A stretch of 64,000 bases of DNA from Kaistella faecalis (GCF_019195395.1 NZ_CP078067.1:1379783-1443782); one strand, 5' to 3'; numbered from the stretch's first letter, positions 25,511-35,189 are shown. Made by a program: numbers and translations. Notes: generated from the letters alone by a model not told the origin.

Positions 25511-25926
25511 TTTTTCAGCTGGTATGCGACTGCGTAAAACTTAATCTGCTTTGTCATCGCCATCAAACCATTGGCGCGGGAAGGTGAAAGAAATTCCTGA
25601 AGCCCTATTTCCGAAATAAACTCGAAATCTGAATCCAGAATTTCCTGAGTGGAATGACCGCTGTAAATAGAAACCAGCAGCGAAACAATTCCTTTTGGTA
25701 AAATCCCATCGGAATCTGCATTAAAAAACAGCATGCCATCATTAAACTCGGCATCAATCCAAACTTTAGACTGGCAGCCTTTAATTAAATTGGCATCCGT
25801 TTTTTTATCTTCAGGAAAACCCTTAAGTTCTTTGCCTAAATCAATAATGTATTCGTATTTCTGTTCCCAATCTTCCAGAAATGCAAATTCTTCTACGATT
25901 TCATTCTGTTTTTCTTTGATCGTCAT
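25507..25926 (-). CDS. sufE: SufE family Fe-S cluster assembly sulfur acceptor
   Basis: A 139-residue SufE-fold protein. The active Cys is C51 in LIKGCQSKVW, and the following SDGILPKGIVSLLVSIYSGH and LSPSRANGLMAM blocks are family hallmarks. SufE accepts persulfide from the cysteine desulfurase SufS and passes it to the SufBCD scaffold. The rest of the suf genes are not in this window. It overlaps the GT9 gene by four bases and lies downstream of a GT4 gene, so its operon context is unrelated to Fe-S assembly. Confidence 0.95.
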   Translation of the reverse strand: MTIKEKQNEIVEEFAFLEDWEQKYEYIIDLGKELKGFPEDKKTDANLIKGCQSKVWIDAEFNDGMLFFNADSDGILPKGIVSLLVSIYSGHSTQEILDSDFEFISEIGLQEFLSPSRANGLMAMTKQIKFYAVAYQLKK

Positions 25927-25966
25927 CTTGCTGTTTCAAATTTGTGCAAAGGTAAGGATTTCGCGT

Positions 25967-27064
25967 TTAGGAGTTATGCGATTTGATCGTTTTGAAAAGC
26001 TGAATAATTTTAGGTTCTTCCTGCTCCCAGCAATGATGTGCTGCAGCACTGTTCAGTGAATTTTCATAGAATTGCTTACCGTTTTCCAGCACTATCTTTA
26101 CTTTTTCAGCCAATTCCGTGTGGTTGTGGATCTTTTCACCCGCTCCGAAATTATCGATAACTTTTCTCATTTCCGGAAAATCTGAAACAACAACAGGAAC
26201 TCTTGCCTGAATATAGTCTGAAACTTTATTGGGCATCGAGAAATAGTAACTTAGTCCGTTATTTTCTTCAATGCTCAATCCCACATCTGCTTTATGGGTG
26301 ATTTCCCGGAGTTTTTCGGGTAAGAGTTTTCCCAGAAATTTCACTTTATCGTTCAGTCCTAAAGCTTTAGTCAAAACTTCGAGTTCTGCTTTTTTGGGTC
26401 CGTCGCCCGCAATCCAAAATTCTGCATTTTCAATTTCCTGCATTGCCGGGATCATTTTGTCCAAACCGCGGGATGGATTGATAACTCCTTGATAAAGAAT
26501 AATTTTCTTCGAATTGATATTGGAATAGCGTTGCGGATTCGCTGTTTTGAGCGGAAAATTCTGCACTACGACCGGACGTTCTATTTCATAAGTTTTCCGA
26601 AACCAGTCTGCATAACTTTCGCTCGCGGTCATCATAAAATTTAATTTCGGAACGATAAAAGATTCCAGTGAGCGCCATATTTTTTGGGTAAAACGCCCAT
26701 TTACGGAAGGCATCTCTGTGAAAATCTCATGACTGTCGTAAACAAGCGGAATATTCAGTTTGCGGGAAACCAAATAGTTAGGAAGCAGCGTATCTAAGTC
26801 GTTAGCAAGAAGAATTGTCTCGCTGTCAGCGCTTTTCAACAGCTTTTTATATAATTTCCATTGGAATTCTATATAAGCATACCGCAGAACAGTCGATTCG
26901 AGGATGATTCTTGAGAAGGAGTAGCTACGGGCCATTTCAGGCAAGCCTCCCCAATTATTTCCAATAAGTTCAATGGAAAAGCCGTTTTCGGATAATGTTC
27001 TGCAAACCTTATCAACACGTTGGTCTGTATATAAATTATTAAAAACGCTTACCAGAACTTTCAT
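25967..27064 (-). CDS. Glycosyltransferase family 4 protein
   Basis: A 365-residue GT-B glycosyltransferase without signal peptide. The donor-site half has YQGVINPSRGLDKMIPAM (about 197-214), the strand motif EFWIAGDGPKKAELE and the EX7E-like SIEENNGLSYYFSMPNKVSDYIQA (shown in parts; the first Glu lies near residue 274). These fit GT4. The acceptor is unknown, though the neighbouring GT9 and manC genes suggest cell-surface glycan synthesis. It follows the 72-residue membrane protein gene after 9 bases in the same direction. Confidence 0.88.
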   Translation of the reverse strand: MKVLVSVFNNLYTDQRVDKVCRTLSENGFSIELIGNNWGGLPEMARSYSFSRIILESTVLRYAYIEFQWKLYKKLLKSADSETILLANDLDTLLPNYLVSRKLNIPLVYDSHEIFTEMPSVNGRFTQKIWRSLESFIVPKLNFMMTASESYADWFRKTYEIERPVVVQNFPLKTANPQRYSNINSKKIILYQGVINPSRGLDKMIPAMQEIENAEFWIAGDGPKKAELEVLTKALGLNDKVKFLGKLLPEKLREITHKADVGLSIEENNGLSYYFSMPNKVSDYIQARVPVVVSDFPEMRKVIDNFGAGEKIHNHTELAEKVKIVLENGKQFYENSLNSAAAHHCWEQEEPKIIQLFKTIKSHNS

Positions 27065-27073
27065 GACAGAAAT

Positions 27074-27292
27074 TTAGTCCTTTTTTACCAAATGGTACCC
27101 TTGTATAAAGCACAGAATGGCATTTGGAATAATAATGGGCCAAAGATAATCGCTGTAAATTCCATAAATAACGAAGAAAATGCAGCCAATAAGGTTTACA
27201 ATTCTAATTTTTTTGATGTCTTTCAGCACAAAACTCAACACAACAAAAAATGAAGCGGCATAACCAATAAAGTTAGTAATATCAGGGCTCAT
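27074..27292 (-). CDS. Small three-helix membrane protein, YgjV/SemiSWEET-like
   Basis: A 72-residue protein with three hydrophobic segments (about 5-23, 30-47 and 50-66) and the pattern KDIKKIRIVNLIGCIFFVIYG plus PNAILCFIQ. This resembles one half of the PQ-loop/SemiSWEET or YgjV family, and in flavobacteria such genes are often misnamed uroporphyrinogen decarboxylase. A transport function is only inferred from fold. It is the first gene of a minus-strand operon with the GT4, sufE and GT9 genes, after a TAGGTTTG promoter element. Confidence 0.75.
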   Translation of the reverse strand: MSPDITNFIGYAASFFVVLSFVLKDIKKIRIVNLIGCIFFVIYGIYSDYLWPIIIPNAILCFIQGYHLVKKD

Positions 27293-27311
27293 AGTTAATT
27301 TTTTAGGGAAA

Positions 27312-27319
27312 CAAACCTA
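27312..27319 (-). promoter_or_regulatory. -7 promoter element for the GT4-sufE-GT9 operon
   Basis: TAGGTTTG on the minus strand matches TAnnTTTG and ends 19 bases before the ATG at 27292. Confidence 0.5.
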
Positions 27320-27388
27320 GTCATTTTCAGTGAAATGAGAAAATATTTCCTGCCATAAAGTCATTATTTAATTTTGGTAAAGTATTTG

Positions 27389-27396
27389 TAACTTTG
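27389..27396 (+). promoter_or_regulatory. -7 promoter element for clpC
   Basis: TAACTTTG matches TAnnTTTG and lies 53 bases before the clpC ATG at 27450. The TTTG at 27373-27376 is too close to be its -33 element. Confidence 0.5.
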
Positions 27397-27449
27397 ATTG
27401 AGTATTAAAGATTGCAGCAATCTTTAAAACTTAACAACGAAACAATAAT

Positions 27450-29969
27450 ATGGATCATAAATTTTCAAACGGTTTGGATCAGGTTTTCCAACATAGTAAA
27501 AACGAAGCAAGGCGTTTGCAAAGCGAGTTTCTCAATACAGAACATTTCCTTTTGGGAATGATTAAAACTGAGAATTCCGCTAAGGACATTTTGCAGAATT
27601 TGGGTGCAGATTTAACTCAGATCAGAAGAAAGATTGAAACTATGGCAGTATCGGGATTAAACCCTTTTACTGCTGATGGCGACAAGATTTCTTTCACAAA
27701 AATGGCAGATCAGGCCGTAAAACGATCAGAACTCGAATGCAGACAATACCAAGGTTCAGAAATTAATACAGTGCACCTTCTTTTGGGGATACTCTATAAA
27801 TCTGATGACCCGTCTACCAACATTTTGGGTTCTTATGATATCGATTATGAAAGAGTCACAAAGGAATATCAAACAATGCTTAAAAATTCCGGTCAGAGTC
27901 CTAAAATGAGCGCGTACGACGATGATGAAGAGAGAGAAGAATTCGGGCAGATGCGTAAGCCAACCGGAAACATCGGTACAGGTAAAAGCAAAACTCCGAC
28001 ACTTGATAATTTTGGACGTGATTTAACTTCACTTGCAAGAGACGGAAAACTGGACCCTGTAATCGGCCGGGAAAAAGAAATTGAAAGGGTTTCACAAATT
28101 TTGTCCAGAAGAAAGAAAAACAATCCACTGTTGATCGGTGAACCAGGCGTTGGTAAATCAGCGATTGCAGAAGGACTTGCTTTAAGAATTCAGCAGAAAA
28201 AAGTTTCCCGTGTTCTTTATGGAAAAAGGGTTATTACCCTTGATTTAGCGAGTTTGGTTGCAGGAACAAAATACCGCGGACAGTTCGAGGAAAGAATGAA
28301 AGCAATCATGACGGAGCTCGAGAAAAACCGCGATGTCATCCTTTTCATTGATGAACTTCACACTATTGTCGGTGCGGGAAGTTCTACCGGAAGTCTGGAT
28401 GCATCCAATATGTTCAAACCTGCTTTGGCTAGGGGTGAAATTCAATGCATTGGAGCGACAACCTTGGATGAGTACAGACAGTATATCGAAAAAGATGGTG
28501 CTTTGGAACGTCGTTTCCAGAAGGTAATGGTGGAACCGACGACTGTTGAAGAAACGATTCAGATTTTAAATCAGATTAAAGACAAATATGAGGATCACCA
28601 TAATGTAACTTATACCGAAGAAGCGGTTTTGGCATGTGTGAATCTTACTGCACGATATATCACCGATCGTTTTCTGCCGGACAAGGCAATTGATGCAATG
28701 GATGAAGCAGGTTCCAGAGTGTATATTAAAAACATGAAGGTTCCTACAGAAATCATCGAGCACGAAAAGAAAATTGAAGAAATCAAGGATCTCAAGCAGA
28801 AAGCCGTGAAAGCTCAGGATTATCTGGAAGCCCGAAAACTGAAAGATGAAGAAGAAAGGCTTCAGATTGAACTGAATCTCGCGCAGGAAACCTGGGATAA
28901 AAATGTGAAGGAGAAAAAAGAAGTCGTAACCGAAGAAAGTGTGGCTGAAGTAGTTTCAATGATGAGCGGCATTCCGGTGACGAAAGTCGGTAAGAATGAG
29001 CTTGACAAACTTTCGCAGATGGATGCCATGATGAACGGTAAAGTTATCGGTCAGGAAGATGCAGTGAAAAAAGTGGTGAAAGCCATCCAGAGAAATCGCG
29101 CCGGACTGAAAGACCCGAACAGACCGATTGGAACATTCATTTTCCTCGGAACCACAGGTGTAGGTAAAACAGAACTTGCCAAAGTGATGGCCCGTGAACT
29201 TTTCGACTCAGATGAAGCACTGATCCGTATCGATATGAGTGAATACATGGAGAAATTCGCTGTTTCACGACTGGTTGGAGCGCCTCCTGGATATGTCGGT
29301 TACGAAGAAGGCGGCCAGCTTACAGAAGCTGTTCGTAGAAAGCCTTATGCAGTTGTACTTCTCGACGAGATTGAAAAAGCGCATCCGGATGTTTTCAACA
29401 TTCTGCTGCAGATTCTTGATGAAGGTTTTGTAACAGATTCTTTAGGTAGAAAAATCGATTTCAGAAATACAATTATCATCCTCACTTCCAATATCGGAAC
29501 GAGAGATCTTAAAGATTTTGGTGACGGTGTAGGATTCGGGACTTCTGCGAAGAAATCAACTACCGATGCGAGAGCCAGAAGTACGATCGAAAACGCGCTT
29601 AAGAAAGCATTTGCACCTGAATTTCTAAACCGTATTGATGACATCGTAATCTTTAATTCCCTTGAAAAAGAGCATATTACGAAAATTATCGATCTGGAAC
29701 TGGCAAAACTGTACAAGCGACTTGAAAAACTCAATTATCATGTGGACCTTTCTCAGGATGCCAAGGACTTTATTGCAGAAAAAGGCTGGGACAAAGATTT
29801 TGGAGCAAGGCCTCTTAAACGTGCGATCCAAAAATACATCGAAGATCTGTTGGCAGAAATGCTGGTAAACAAACAGCTTTCCGAAGGCGAAACCATCATT
29901 TTGAAATTAAATGAAGAGAAAGACGGACTTATAGGCGAAACTGTAAAGAAAAAGCAGAGCGCTAAATAA
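27450..29969 (+). CDS. clpC: ClpC-type AAA+ unfoldase, ATP-dependent Clp protease subunit
   Basis: An 839-residue HSP100 protein. Two Clp-N repeats occupy about 1-150. AAA1 has Walker A GEPGVGKSA (about 229-237), and the M/UVR-like coiled region contains DYLEARKLKDEEERLQIEL (about 451-469). AAA2 has Walker A GTTGVGKTELAK (about 566-577) and Walker B VVLLDEIEKAHPD. The UVR-like linker separates ClpC from ClpB and ClpA. It unfolds substrates for ClpP, encoded elsewhere. It stands alone, with a promoter at 27389 and a strong terminator at 29986, as expected for a stress-regulated gene; no CtsR-type operator is evident. Confidence 0.95.
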   Translation: MDHKFSNGLDQVFQHSKNEARRLQSEFLNTEHFLLGMIKTENSAKDILQNLGADLTQIRRKIETMAVSGLNPFTADGDKISFTKMADQAVKRSELECRQYQGSEINTVHLLLGILYKSDDPSTNILGSYDIDYERVTKEYQTMLKNSGQSPKMSAYDDDEEREEFGQMRKPTGNIGTGKSKTPTLDNFGRDLTSLARDGKLDPVIGREKEIERVSQILSRRKKNNPLLIGEPGVGKSAIAEGLALRIQQKKVSRVLYGKRVITLDLASLVAGTKYRGQFEERMKAIMTELEKNRDVILFIDELHTIVGAGSSTGSLDASNMFKPALARGEIQCIGATTLDEYRQYIEKDGALERRFQKVMVEPTTVEETIQILNQIKDKYEDHHNVTYTEEAVLACVNLTARYITDRFLPDKAIDAMDEAGSRVYIKNMKVPTEIIEHEKKIEEIKDLKQKAVKAQDYLEARKLKDEEERLQIELNLAQETWDKNVKEKKEVVTEESVAEVVSMMSGIPVTKVGKNELDKLSQMDAMMNGKVIGQEDAVKKVVKAIQRNRAGLKDPNRPIGTFIFLGTTGVGKTELAKVMARELFDSDEALIRIDMSEYMEKFAVSRLVGAPPGYVGYEEGGQLTEAVRRKPYAVVLLDEIEKAHPDVFNILLQILDEGFVTDSLGRKIDFRNTIIILTSNIGTRDLKDFGDGVGFGTSAKKSTTDARARSTIENALKKAFAPEFLNRIDDIVIFNSLEKEHITKIIDLELAKLYKRLEKLNYHVDLSQDAKDFIAEKGWDKDFGARPLKRAIQKYIEDLLAEMLVNKQLSEGETIILKLNEEKDGLIGETVKKKQSAK

Positions 29970-29985
29970 TATTCAATATCATAAG

Positions 29986-30018
29986 AAAACCCCGGTCAAA
30001 TTTGACCGGGGTTTTTTG
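29986..30018. terminator. Strong bidirectional terminator between clpC and TPR gene
   Basis: A perfect palindrome with 15-base arms at 29986-30000 and 30001-30015 (core CCCCGGTC/GACCGGGG) with A runs before and T runs after. It serves both converging genes. Confidence 0.9.
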
Positions 30019-30039
30019 TTATCTGTACAAAGATTACAA

Positions 30040-31410
30040 TTATTTCTTCTTTGTTTTTACCTTTTCAACCTCATCTTTGATGAATGGATATTTCTGTTTC
30101 ATATCTTCCAGAAGATTTGGATCCAGATCTAACGCCACATCCAAGGCTTTTCTGCCTTCTTTCTGGCTGTTCAGATGGAAATAACAGTTACTCAACTGAT
30201 AATAGATTTCTGCGCGGTTATGGATTTTAGTTGCCTGCTTTAAAACAGTGATCGCATCTTCAAATTCGCCGATCAGCATTAAAACTTCTGAGTACGCATA
30301 CCAGTTATAAAACCGGTTAGGTTCGAAATCTACAAGCTTCTTAAGACAAATTAAACTTTCCTCAAAACTTCCGGAATCGATGTAAAGAAACGCAAGCCTT
30401 TTCTGATAATCTAAATTGTTATCATTCATCGATACGGCTTCTTTTGCAAAATGAAGTGCTTCTTTCATGCCGCCCATTTCTTCGTAGATATAGGATTGCT
30501 CCATCATTGACAGATAAAACTGCGGATCGTCTCTCAAAGATTTCTGGAAAGCATTCAGCGCTAAAACCGGCTGCTTGTTCTCTTTATAACACAAACCGAT
30601 TTTGTAGAAAGTAAAAGACTTCGTATACTCCAGTTCGAGCATTTCTTCATAAACAGCAATTGCTTTCGGCCACTCTCCCATCGCTTCATAACATGCCGCT
30701 TTATTTGCATACACCCCAACAGATTGTGGATTTATAGCCAAAAGATAATCAAACCCGCGAATCGCTTCCTCATAGTTTTTGCGGTTGAAATAGAACTGTC
30801 CGTATTCGTACCAGGCTGTTTCAGAAAACGCGAACTCGTTCAGATATCCGTTAAGGAATTCAATAGCCTCGTCGCTTCTGCTGAGCTGATTGTAGCAGAA
30901 CATCACGTTTTCTAAAGAGTATTCGTCCTGCTGATCAAATTTTAAAGCCAGTTTATAATGTTTCAATGCGTTGAAGGGATCTTCCAGATTCACATATTCA
31001 TCTGCAATGAAATTGTGCAGAAAGTTTTCCTCCTCGTCCAGTTCCAGGGCTCTTTCACAAAAAGTAATCGCACGTCTCGGATTACCCAGATTCGAATAGT
31101 ACTTCGCGCAGCACACGAGGAAATCGGTGCTTTCCATAGAAGCTTCCTGCAGTTCCTGCATCAGTTCTTTGGCCTGTGTATAATTTTCGAGTTCAAGTAA
31201 AACCTCAAACTTTTTTATTTTCAGTTCTAAAGAATTGGGATGAAGTTTCAGCGCATAATTGGTCGCCATCTCCGCGAAGGAAATGTCGCCCATTTCTAGA
31301 TAGTAAATAATGATGTCCTCGTATTCTTCGGTTTCGAAGTAGAGTTCATCATTATTTTCTACCATTTCTTCGAACTTCCTAATGAGTTCGTTTTCAAAAA
31401 ATTCTTCCAA
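30040..31410 (-). CDS. Tetratricopeptide repeat protein
   Basis: A 456-residue soluble protein composed of TPR units from about residue 40 to 440, such as ITFCERALELDEEENFLHNF, AIRGFDYLLAINPQSVGVYA and ALNAFQKSLRDDPQFYLSM. No signal peptide or catalytic domain is present, so it is probably a cytoplasmic scaffold. The translated start MEEFFENELIRKFEEM is preceded by TTG rather than ATG (31408-31410); an ATG would only give a protein lacking 16 residues. Upstream in-frame codons soon reach a stop, so TTG is likely. Function is unknown. Confidence 0.88.
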   Translation of the reverse strand: MEEFFENELIRKFEEMVENNDELYFETEEYEDIIIYYLEMGDISFAEMATNYALKLHPNSLELKIKKFEVLLELENYTQAKELMQELQEASMESTDFLVCCAKYYSNLGNPRRAITFCERALELDEEENFLHNFIADEYVNLEDPFNALKHYKLALKFDQQDEYSLENVMFCYNQLSRSDEAIEFLNGYLNEFAFSETAWYEYGQFYFNRKNYEEAIRGFDYLLAINPQSVGVYANKAACYEAMGEWPKAIAVYEEMLELEYTKSFTFYKIGLCYKENKQPVLALNAFQKSLRDDPQFYLSMMEQSYIYEEMGGMKEALHFAKEAVSMNDNNLDYQKRLAFLYIDSGSFEESLICLKKLVDFEPNRFYNWYAYSEVLMLIGEFEDAITVLKQATKIHNRAEIYYQLSNCYFHLNSQKEGRKALDVALDLDPNLLEDMKQKYPFIKDEVEKVKTKKK

Positions 31411-31506
31411 TTTATTTTCTCGATGTTATTTCCAAAATTTGAAGCCTGCTTACAAACTTCGGAAAAACGATTTTATTAGTATTCCTAAAATTAATAAAAA
31501 GTGATC

Positions 31507-32889
31507 TTAAATCAGGCTTTTTATTTTAGCAATCATTTGATCTCCCAAACTGTCGGCTTCTTCCTGCGAAAAAGCTTCGGTATAAATCCTGATAATTGGC
31601 TCTGTATTGGATTTTCTTAAATGTACCCAATTTTTTTCGAAATCAATCTTTACACCGTCAACTGTGGAAACCTCTTCATTTTGATATTCCTTTTCCATTT
31701 TAGTTAAAAGGGAGTCTACATCGATATCCGGTGTAAGCTCAATTTTCTTTTTACCCATGAAATATGACGGATACGTTGCTCTCAACTCGGAAACTGTTTT
31801 GTTTTTATTGGCAAGATGTGTTAAAAATAACGCTACGCCTACCAGAGAATCTCTTCCATAGTGAAGATCCGGATAAATAATTCCACCGTTTCCTTCGCCA
31901 CCAATCACGGCGTTTCTGTCCTTCATTAAAGTGACTACATTCACCTCTCCCACTGCACTTGCGAAGTATTCAGAATCGTGTTTCAAAGCAACATCCCGCA
32001 AAGCACGGCTTGAAGAAAGATTTGAGACTGCTACTCCTTTTTTATTTTTCAGGAGATAATCAGCCACAGCAACTAAGGTATATTCTTCGCCGAAAAGTTC
32101 ACCATTTTCATCAACCAGCGCCAGGCGGTCAACATCCGGATCTACAACGATTCCGAGATCTGCTTTTTCTTTTTTCACGAGTTCGCAGATATCTCCCAAA
32201 TGCTCCTTCAACGGTTCGGGATTGTGCGGAAAATGTCCGTTGGGTTCGCAATACAGTTTAATCACTTCGCAGCCTAAATGCTCCAAAAGTTCCGGGATTG
32301 CAATTCCGCCAGTGGAATTTACCGCGTCAACTACAATTTTATATTTCTTTGCTTTAATGGCTTCAGCATTTACCATCGGTAAATCCAGAATTTTATGAAT
32401 ATGGATTGCAAAACCGTCGTCACGTGTTTCATACTTCCCTAAACCGTCAACTTCAGCAAAATTGAAATTTTCGGATTCCGCTAACGCTAAAACTTCCGCA
32501 CCGTTTTCTCCAGTGATGAATTCTCCTTTTTCATTCAAAAGTTTTAAAGCGTTCCACTGTTTTGGGTTGTGAGAAGCGGTTAAGATGATTCCTCCGTCAG
32601 CATTCAGTTCAGGAACCATAACCTCAACAGTTGGCGTTGTAGAGAGTCCTAAATCCACCACATGAATTCCCAGTCCCTGCAATGTTGCTGTAACCAGAGA
32701 ATTAACCATCGCGCCGGAAATCCGCGCATCGCGGCCAACCACAAGAGTTAAATTCTTTTTGTTTTTATTATTTTGAAGCCAGGTTCCGAATGCGGAAGTA
32801 AATTTCACCACATCAAGCGGCGTAAGATTTTCGTTCACTTTTCCACCAATAGTGCCGCGGATCCCTGATATACTTTTAATTAAAGCCAT
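31507..32889 (-). CDS. glmM: Phosphoglucosamine mutase (alpha-D-phosphohexomutase family)
   Basis: A 460-residue phosphohexomutase, probably converting glucosamine-6-phosphate to glucosamine-1-phosphate for UDP-GlcNAc. The phosphoserine loop TASHNPKQWNALK has Ser106. The metal loop is DPDVDRLALVD (about 248-258), the sugar loop GEGNGGIIYP (about 319-328) and the phosphate-binding loop RKSNTEPIIRIY (near 431). The sugar loop is GEGNGG rather than the GEqSGH of proteobacterial GlmM, a form usual in Bacteroidetes annotated as GlmM. Phosphomannomutase activity cannot be excluded, especially with manC nearby. Confidence 0.85.
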   Translation of the reverse strand: MALIKSISGIRGTIGGKVNENLTPLDVVKFTSAFGTWLQNNKNKKNLTLVVGRDARISGAMVNSLVTATLQGLGIHVVDLGLSTTPTVEVMVPELNADGGIILTASHNPKQWNALKLLNEKGEFITGENGAEVLALAESENFNFAEVDGLGKYETRDDGFAIHIHKILDLPMVNAEAIKAKKYKIVVDAVNSTGGIAIPELLEHLGCEVIKLYCEPNGHFPHNPEPLKEHLGDICELVKKEKADLGIVVDPDVDRLALVDENGELFGEEYTLVAVADYLLKNKKGVAVSNLSSSRALRDVALKHDSEYFASAVGEVNVVTLMKDRNAVIGGEGNGGIIYPDLHYGRDSLVGVALFLTHLANKNKTVSELRATYPSYFMGKKKIELTPDIDVDSLLTKMEKEYQNEEVSTVDGVKIDFEKNWVHLRKSNTEPIIRIYTEAFSQEEADSLGDQMIAKIKSLI

Positions 32890-32927
32890 TGAATAATTGA
32901 TTTTTAAACGTTTGATTTAAACTGCTG

Positions 32928-32935
32928 CAAAATTA
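32928..32935 (-). promoter_or_regulatory. -7 promoter element for glmM
   Basis: TAATTTTG on the minus strand, 38 bases before the glmM ATG at 32889, matches TAnnTTTG exactly. Confidence 0.5.
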
Positions 32936-32965
32936 CGAATAAAATAACTACGCGTGGTGAACAGA

Positions 32966-33115
32966 TTATGAACAGCAGTTTGAATCACAGCCGGTTTTAC
33001 CTTTCTTGAACTTCCCAGGAGAGAATGTTTTTTTTAATATTCTGTAAATCGAATACGCCGCAAACAATACGATTACCGCGACAAGAACATACTGCAGAAT
33101 TAATTCGGTTTCCAT
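32966..33115 (-). CDS. FeoB-associated Cys-rich membrane protein
   Basis: A 49-residue protein (METELILQYVLVAVIVLFAA at the start) with one transmembrane segment at about 5-24, a basic linker, and a C-terminal KTGCDSNCCS with three Cys. This layout is that of the FeoB-associated Cys-rich membrane proteins. Its ATG overlaps the feoB stop codon by one base (TAATG), so it is translationally coupled to feoB. The Cys cluster may bind iron or an Fe-S cluster in place of a FeoC-type protein; that is inference. Confidence 0.85.
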   Translation of the reverse strand: METELILQYVLVAVIVLFAAYSIYRILKKTFSPGKFKKGKTGCDSNCCS

Positions 33116-35151
33116 TATTTAAGCATCTGATAGGTTATAAATGAAGCGATATAAGCCAATCCCGACATTCCAAAAAGCTGAGCCAGCGTCCATTTCCAGG
33201 ATTTTGTTTCTCTGTAAACTACGGCCAAGGTAGATGCGCACTGCATTGCGAACGCATAAAATATCAGGATAGAAATTCCTGTAGCAAAACTGAAGACCTT
33301 TTCCCCATTGGGTTTTGTATCATTCCTCATTTTATCGATGATTCGTTCTTCAGGAGCTTCTTCATCCAAACTGTACAGTGTTGAAAGTGTTCCTACAAAA
33401 ACTTCACGGGCCACAAAACTTGTCAGCACGCCAACACCCATTTTCCAGTCGTATCCTAATGGCTCAATTGCAGGCTCAATAAATTTACCGGCCTTGGCAA
33501 GATAAGAATGCTCTAACTTCACATCGGTTGCAACCATTTCATTCTCATTTTGTTTTGGTCCGAGATAACTGAATGCCCAAATAATGATACTGAAGAAGAA
33601 AATAATTTTACCTGCTCCGGTGATAAATTCCCATACTTTGCTCAGCATTAGTTTAAAATCGTACCCGAAAAGCGGCATTTTATACGAAGGCAAATCCATA
33701 ACAAGGAAAGATTTCGACTTGTTTTTTATTAGGGTTTTAAGTAAAAGTGCGGAAAATAAGGCGGCAAAGAATCCAAGAAAATACATTCCCATCAGCACCA
33801 ACGCTTTATAACTGATTCCGAGGAAATAATGGTCGGGAATTACTAAGGAAATAATAATACTGTAAACCGGAAGTCTCGCCGAGCAAGTCATAAAAGGTGT
33901 AACCAAAATCGTGATCAGTCTCTCTTTTACGTTTTCGATATTTCTCGTGGACATTACTGCAGGGATCGCACACGCCGTACCCGAAACTAAAGGAACAATA
34001 CTTTTCCCGTTCAGGCCGAAAGGTTTCAGAAAACGGTCCATTAAAAATATCACCCTTGCCATATAACCTGAATCTTCGAGAAGATATAAGAAGTAAAGCA
34101 AAATACCGATTTGGGGTGCAAACATTGCAATACCGCCAATTCCCGGAATAATACCGTTAGAAATTAATGAGTTAAGCGGACCTGCCGGTAAATGTTCCGA
34201 AGTAAAGGAAGACATCCAGAAGAAAGCATCTGAAATCCAATTCATGGGATATTCTGCGAGGAAAAACACACTCTGAAAAATGATCAGCAGAATAAATGCA
34301 AAGACCACATAACCCCAAAACTGGTGAACCAGAATTTTATCTAATTTCTCCGTAAGCAATTCCTTAAAATTCGGCTTTTTGGATAAAACTTTTGTAATAA
34401 TACGGTCGATATTCTGGTAACGCCTGATGGTTTCCTGTGTCTGTAATCTCTTGGGAACAAGACATTTAATCTCGTCCTGATTCATTTGATCCTTTACAGA
34501 TTCGAGTTTACCCAGATATGTGTCGGACGAGAGTAATGTCCAGACTTTATACTGATTGCTTTCTTTGGTTTCGGATAAAATTTTGAATACAAGACCCTTT
34601 TGTTCCAGCGGAATTTCAAAAGAAACACTCTCTGATCTTGAAAAATTATTCTTGAAAATCTCCTCGCGCAATTCTTCGATTCCCTGATTCTGTTTCGCAT
34701 TGGTCTGCAAAACGGTTACTCCCAACTCTTTGGAAAGCTCATCAACATTAATATTAATTCCTCTTCTTTCTGCCTGGTCAATCTGATTGATTACGAGTAA
34801 AACAGGAATACCCAAATCCTGAATCTGCTGAAACAGAAGCAGACCTCTTTTAATACTTAAGGCTTCAAGAATATAAATGACACCGGAATAATTTTGCTGT
34901 TCCTCTACTAAAAATTTAGAAAAGATGGCTTCATCTTCTGATGTGGGATAAACGCTGTATGAACCCGGCAAATCGATAACCTCCACCTCTTCACCTTTGT
35001 ACTCATAGTTTCCCGAATGACTCGCTACGGTAACTCCGGCATAATTTCCTGTTTTCTGCGTTTTGTTGCATAACAGGTTAAATACGGTGGATTTACCAAC
35101 GTTAGGATTCCCTACGAGAAGAATTTGTTTGTTTTTTAAGATGTTTTGCAT
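33115..35151 (-). CDS. feoB: Ferrous iron transporter FeoB
   Basis: A 678-residue Fe(II) uptake protein of the inner membrane. The N-terminal G domain has G1 GNPNVGKST (14-22), the G2 Thr41 in GVTV, G3 DLPG (60-63) and G4 NQID (122-125). After the helical GDI-like segment come about eight to ten membrane helices with gate-type domains (PLVSGTACAIPAVMSTR and GVGVLTSFVAREVFVGTL). It is shorter than E. coli FeoB (773 residues) but normal for Bacteroidetes. It lies 38 bases after feoA and overlaps the Cys-rich protein gene by one base. Confidence 0.96.
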   Translation of the reverse strand: MQNILKNKQILLVGNPNVGKSTVFNLLCNKTQKTGNYAGVTVASHSGNYEYKGEEVEVIDLPGSYSVYPTSEDEAIFSKFLVEEQQNYSGVIYILEALSIKRGLLLFQQIQDLGIPVLLVINQIDQAERRGININVDELSKELGVTVLQTNAKQNQGIEELREEIFKNNFSRSESVSFEIPLEQKGLVFKILSETKESNQYKVWTLLSSDTYLGKLESVKDQMNQDEIKCLVPKRLQTQETIRRYQNIDRIITKVLSKKPNFKELLTEKLDKILVHQFWGYVVFAFILLIIFQSVFFLAEYPMNWISDAFFWMSSFTSEHLPAGPLNSLISNGIIPGIGGIAMFAPQIGILLYFLYLLEDSGYMARVIFLMDRFLKPFGLNGKSIVPLVSGTACAIPAVMSTRNIENVKERLITILVTPFMTCSARLPVYSIIISLVIPDHYFLGISYKALVLMGMYFLGFFAALFSALLLKTLIKNKSKSFLVMDLPSYKMPLFGYDFKLMLSKVWEFITGAGKIIFFFSIIIWAFSYLGPKQNENEMVATDVKLEHSYLAKAGKFIEPAIEPLGYDWKMGVGVLTSFVAREVFVGTLSTLYSLDEEAPEERIIDKMRNDTKPNGEKVFSFATGISILIFYAFAMQCASTLAVVYRETKSWKWTLAQLFGMSGLAYIASFITYQMLK

Positions 35152-35189
35152 TGCTAATTCGGCTTATTTCCGAAGAAAATGATTGAAAT

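Noticed and set aside
32431-32445. CACGTGTTTCA within glmM as a third parS-like site
   Set aside because: Only one half of the palindrome matches, and it lies inside coding sequence.
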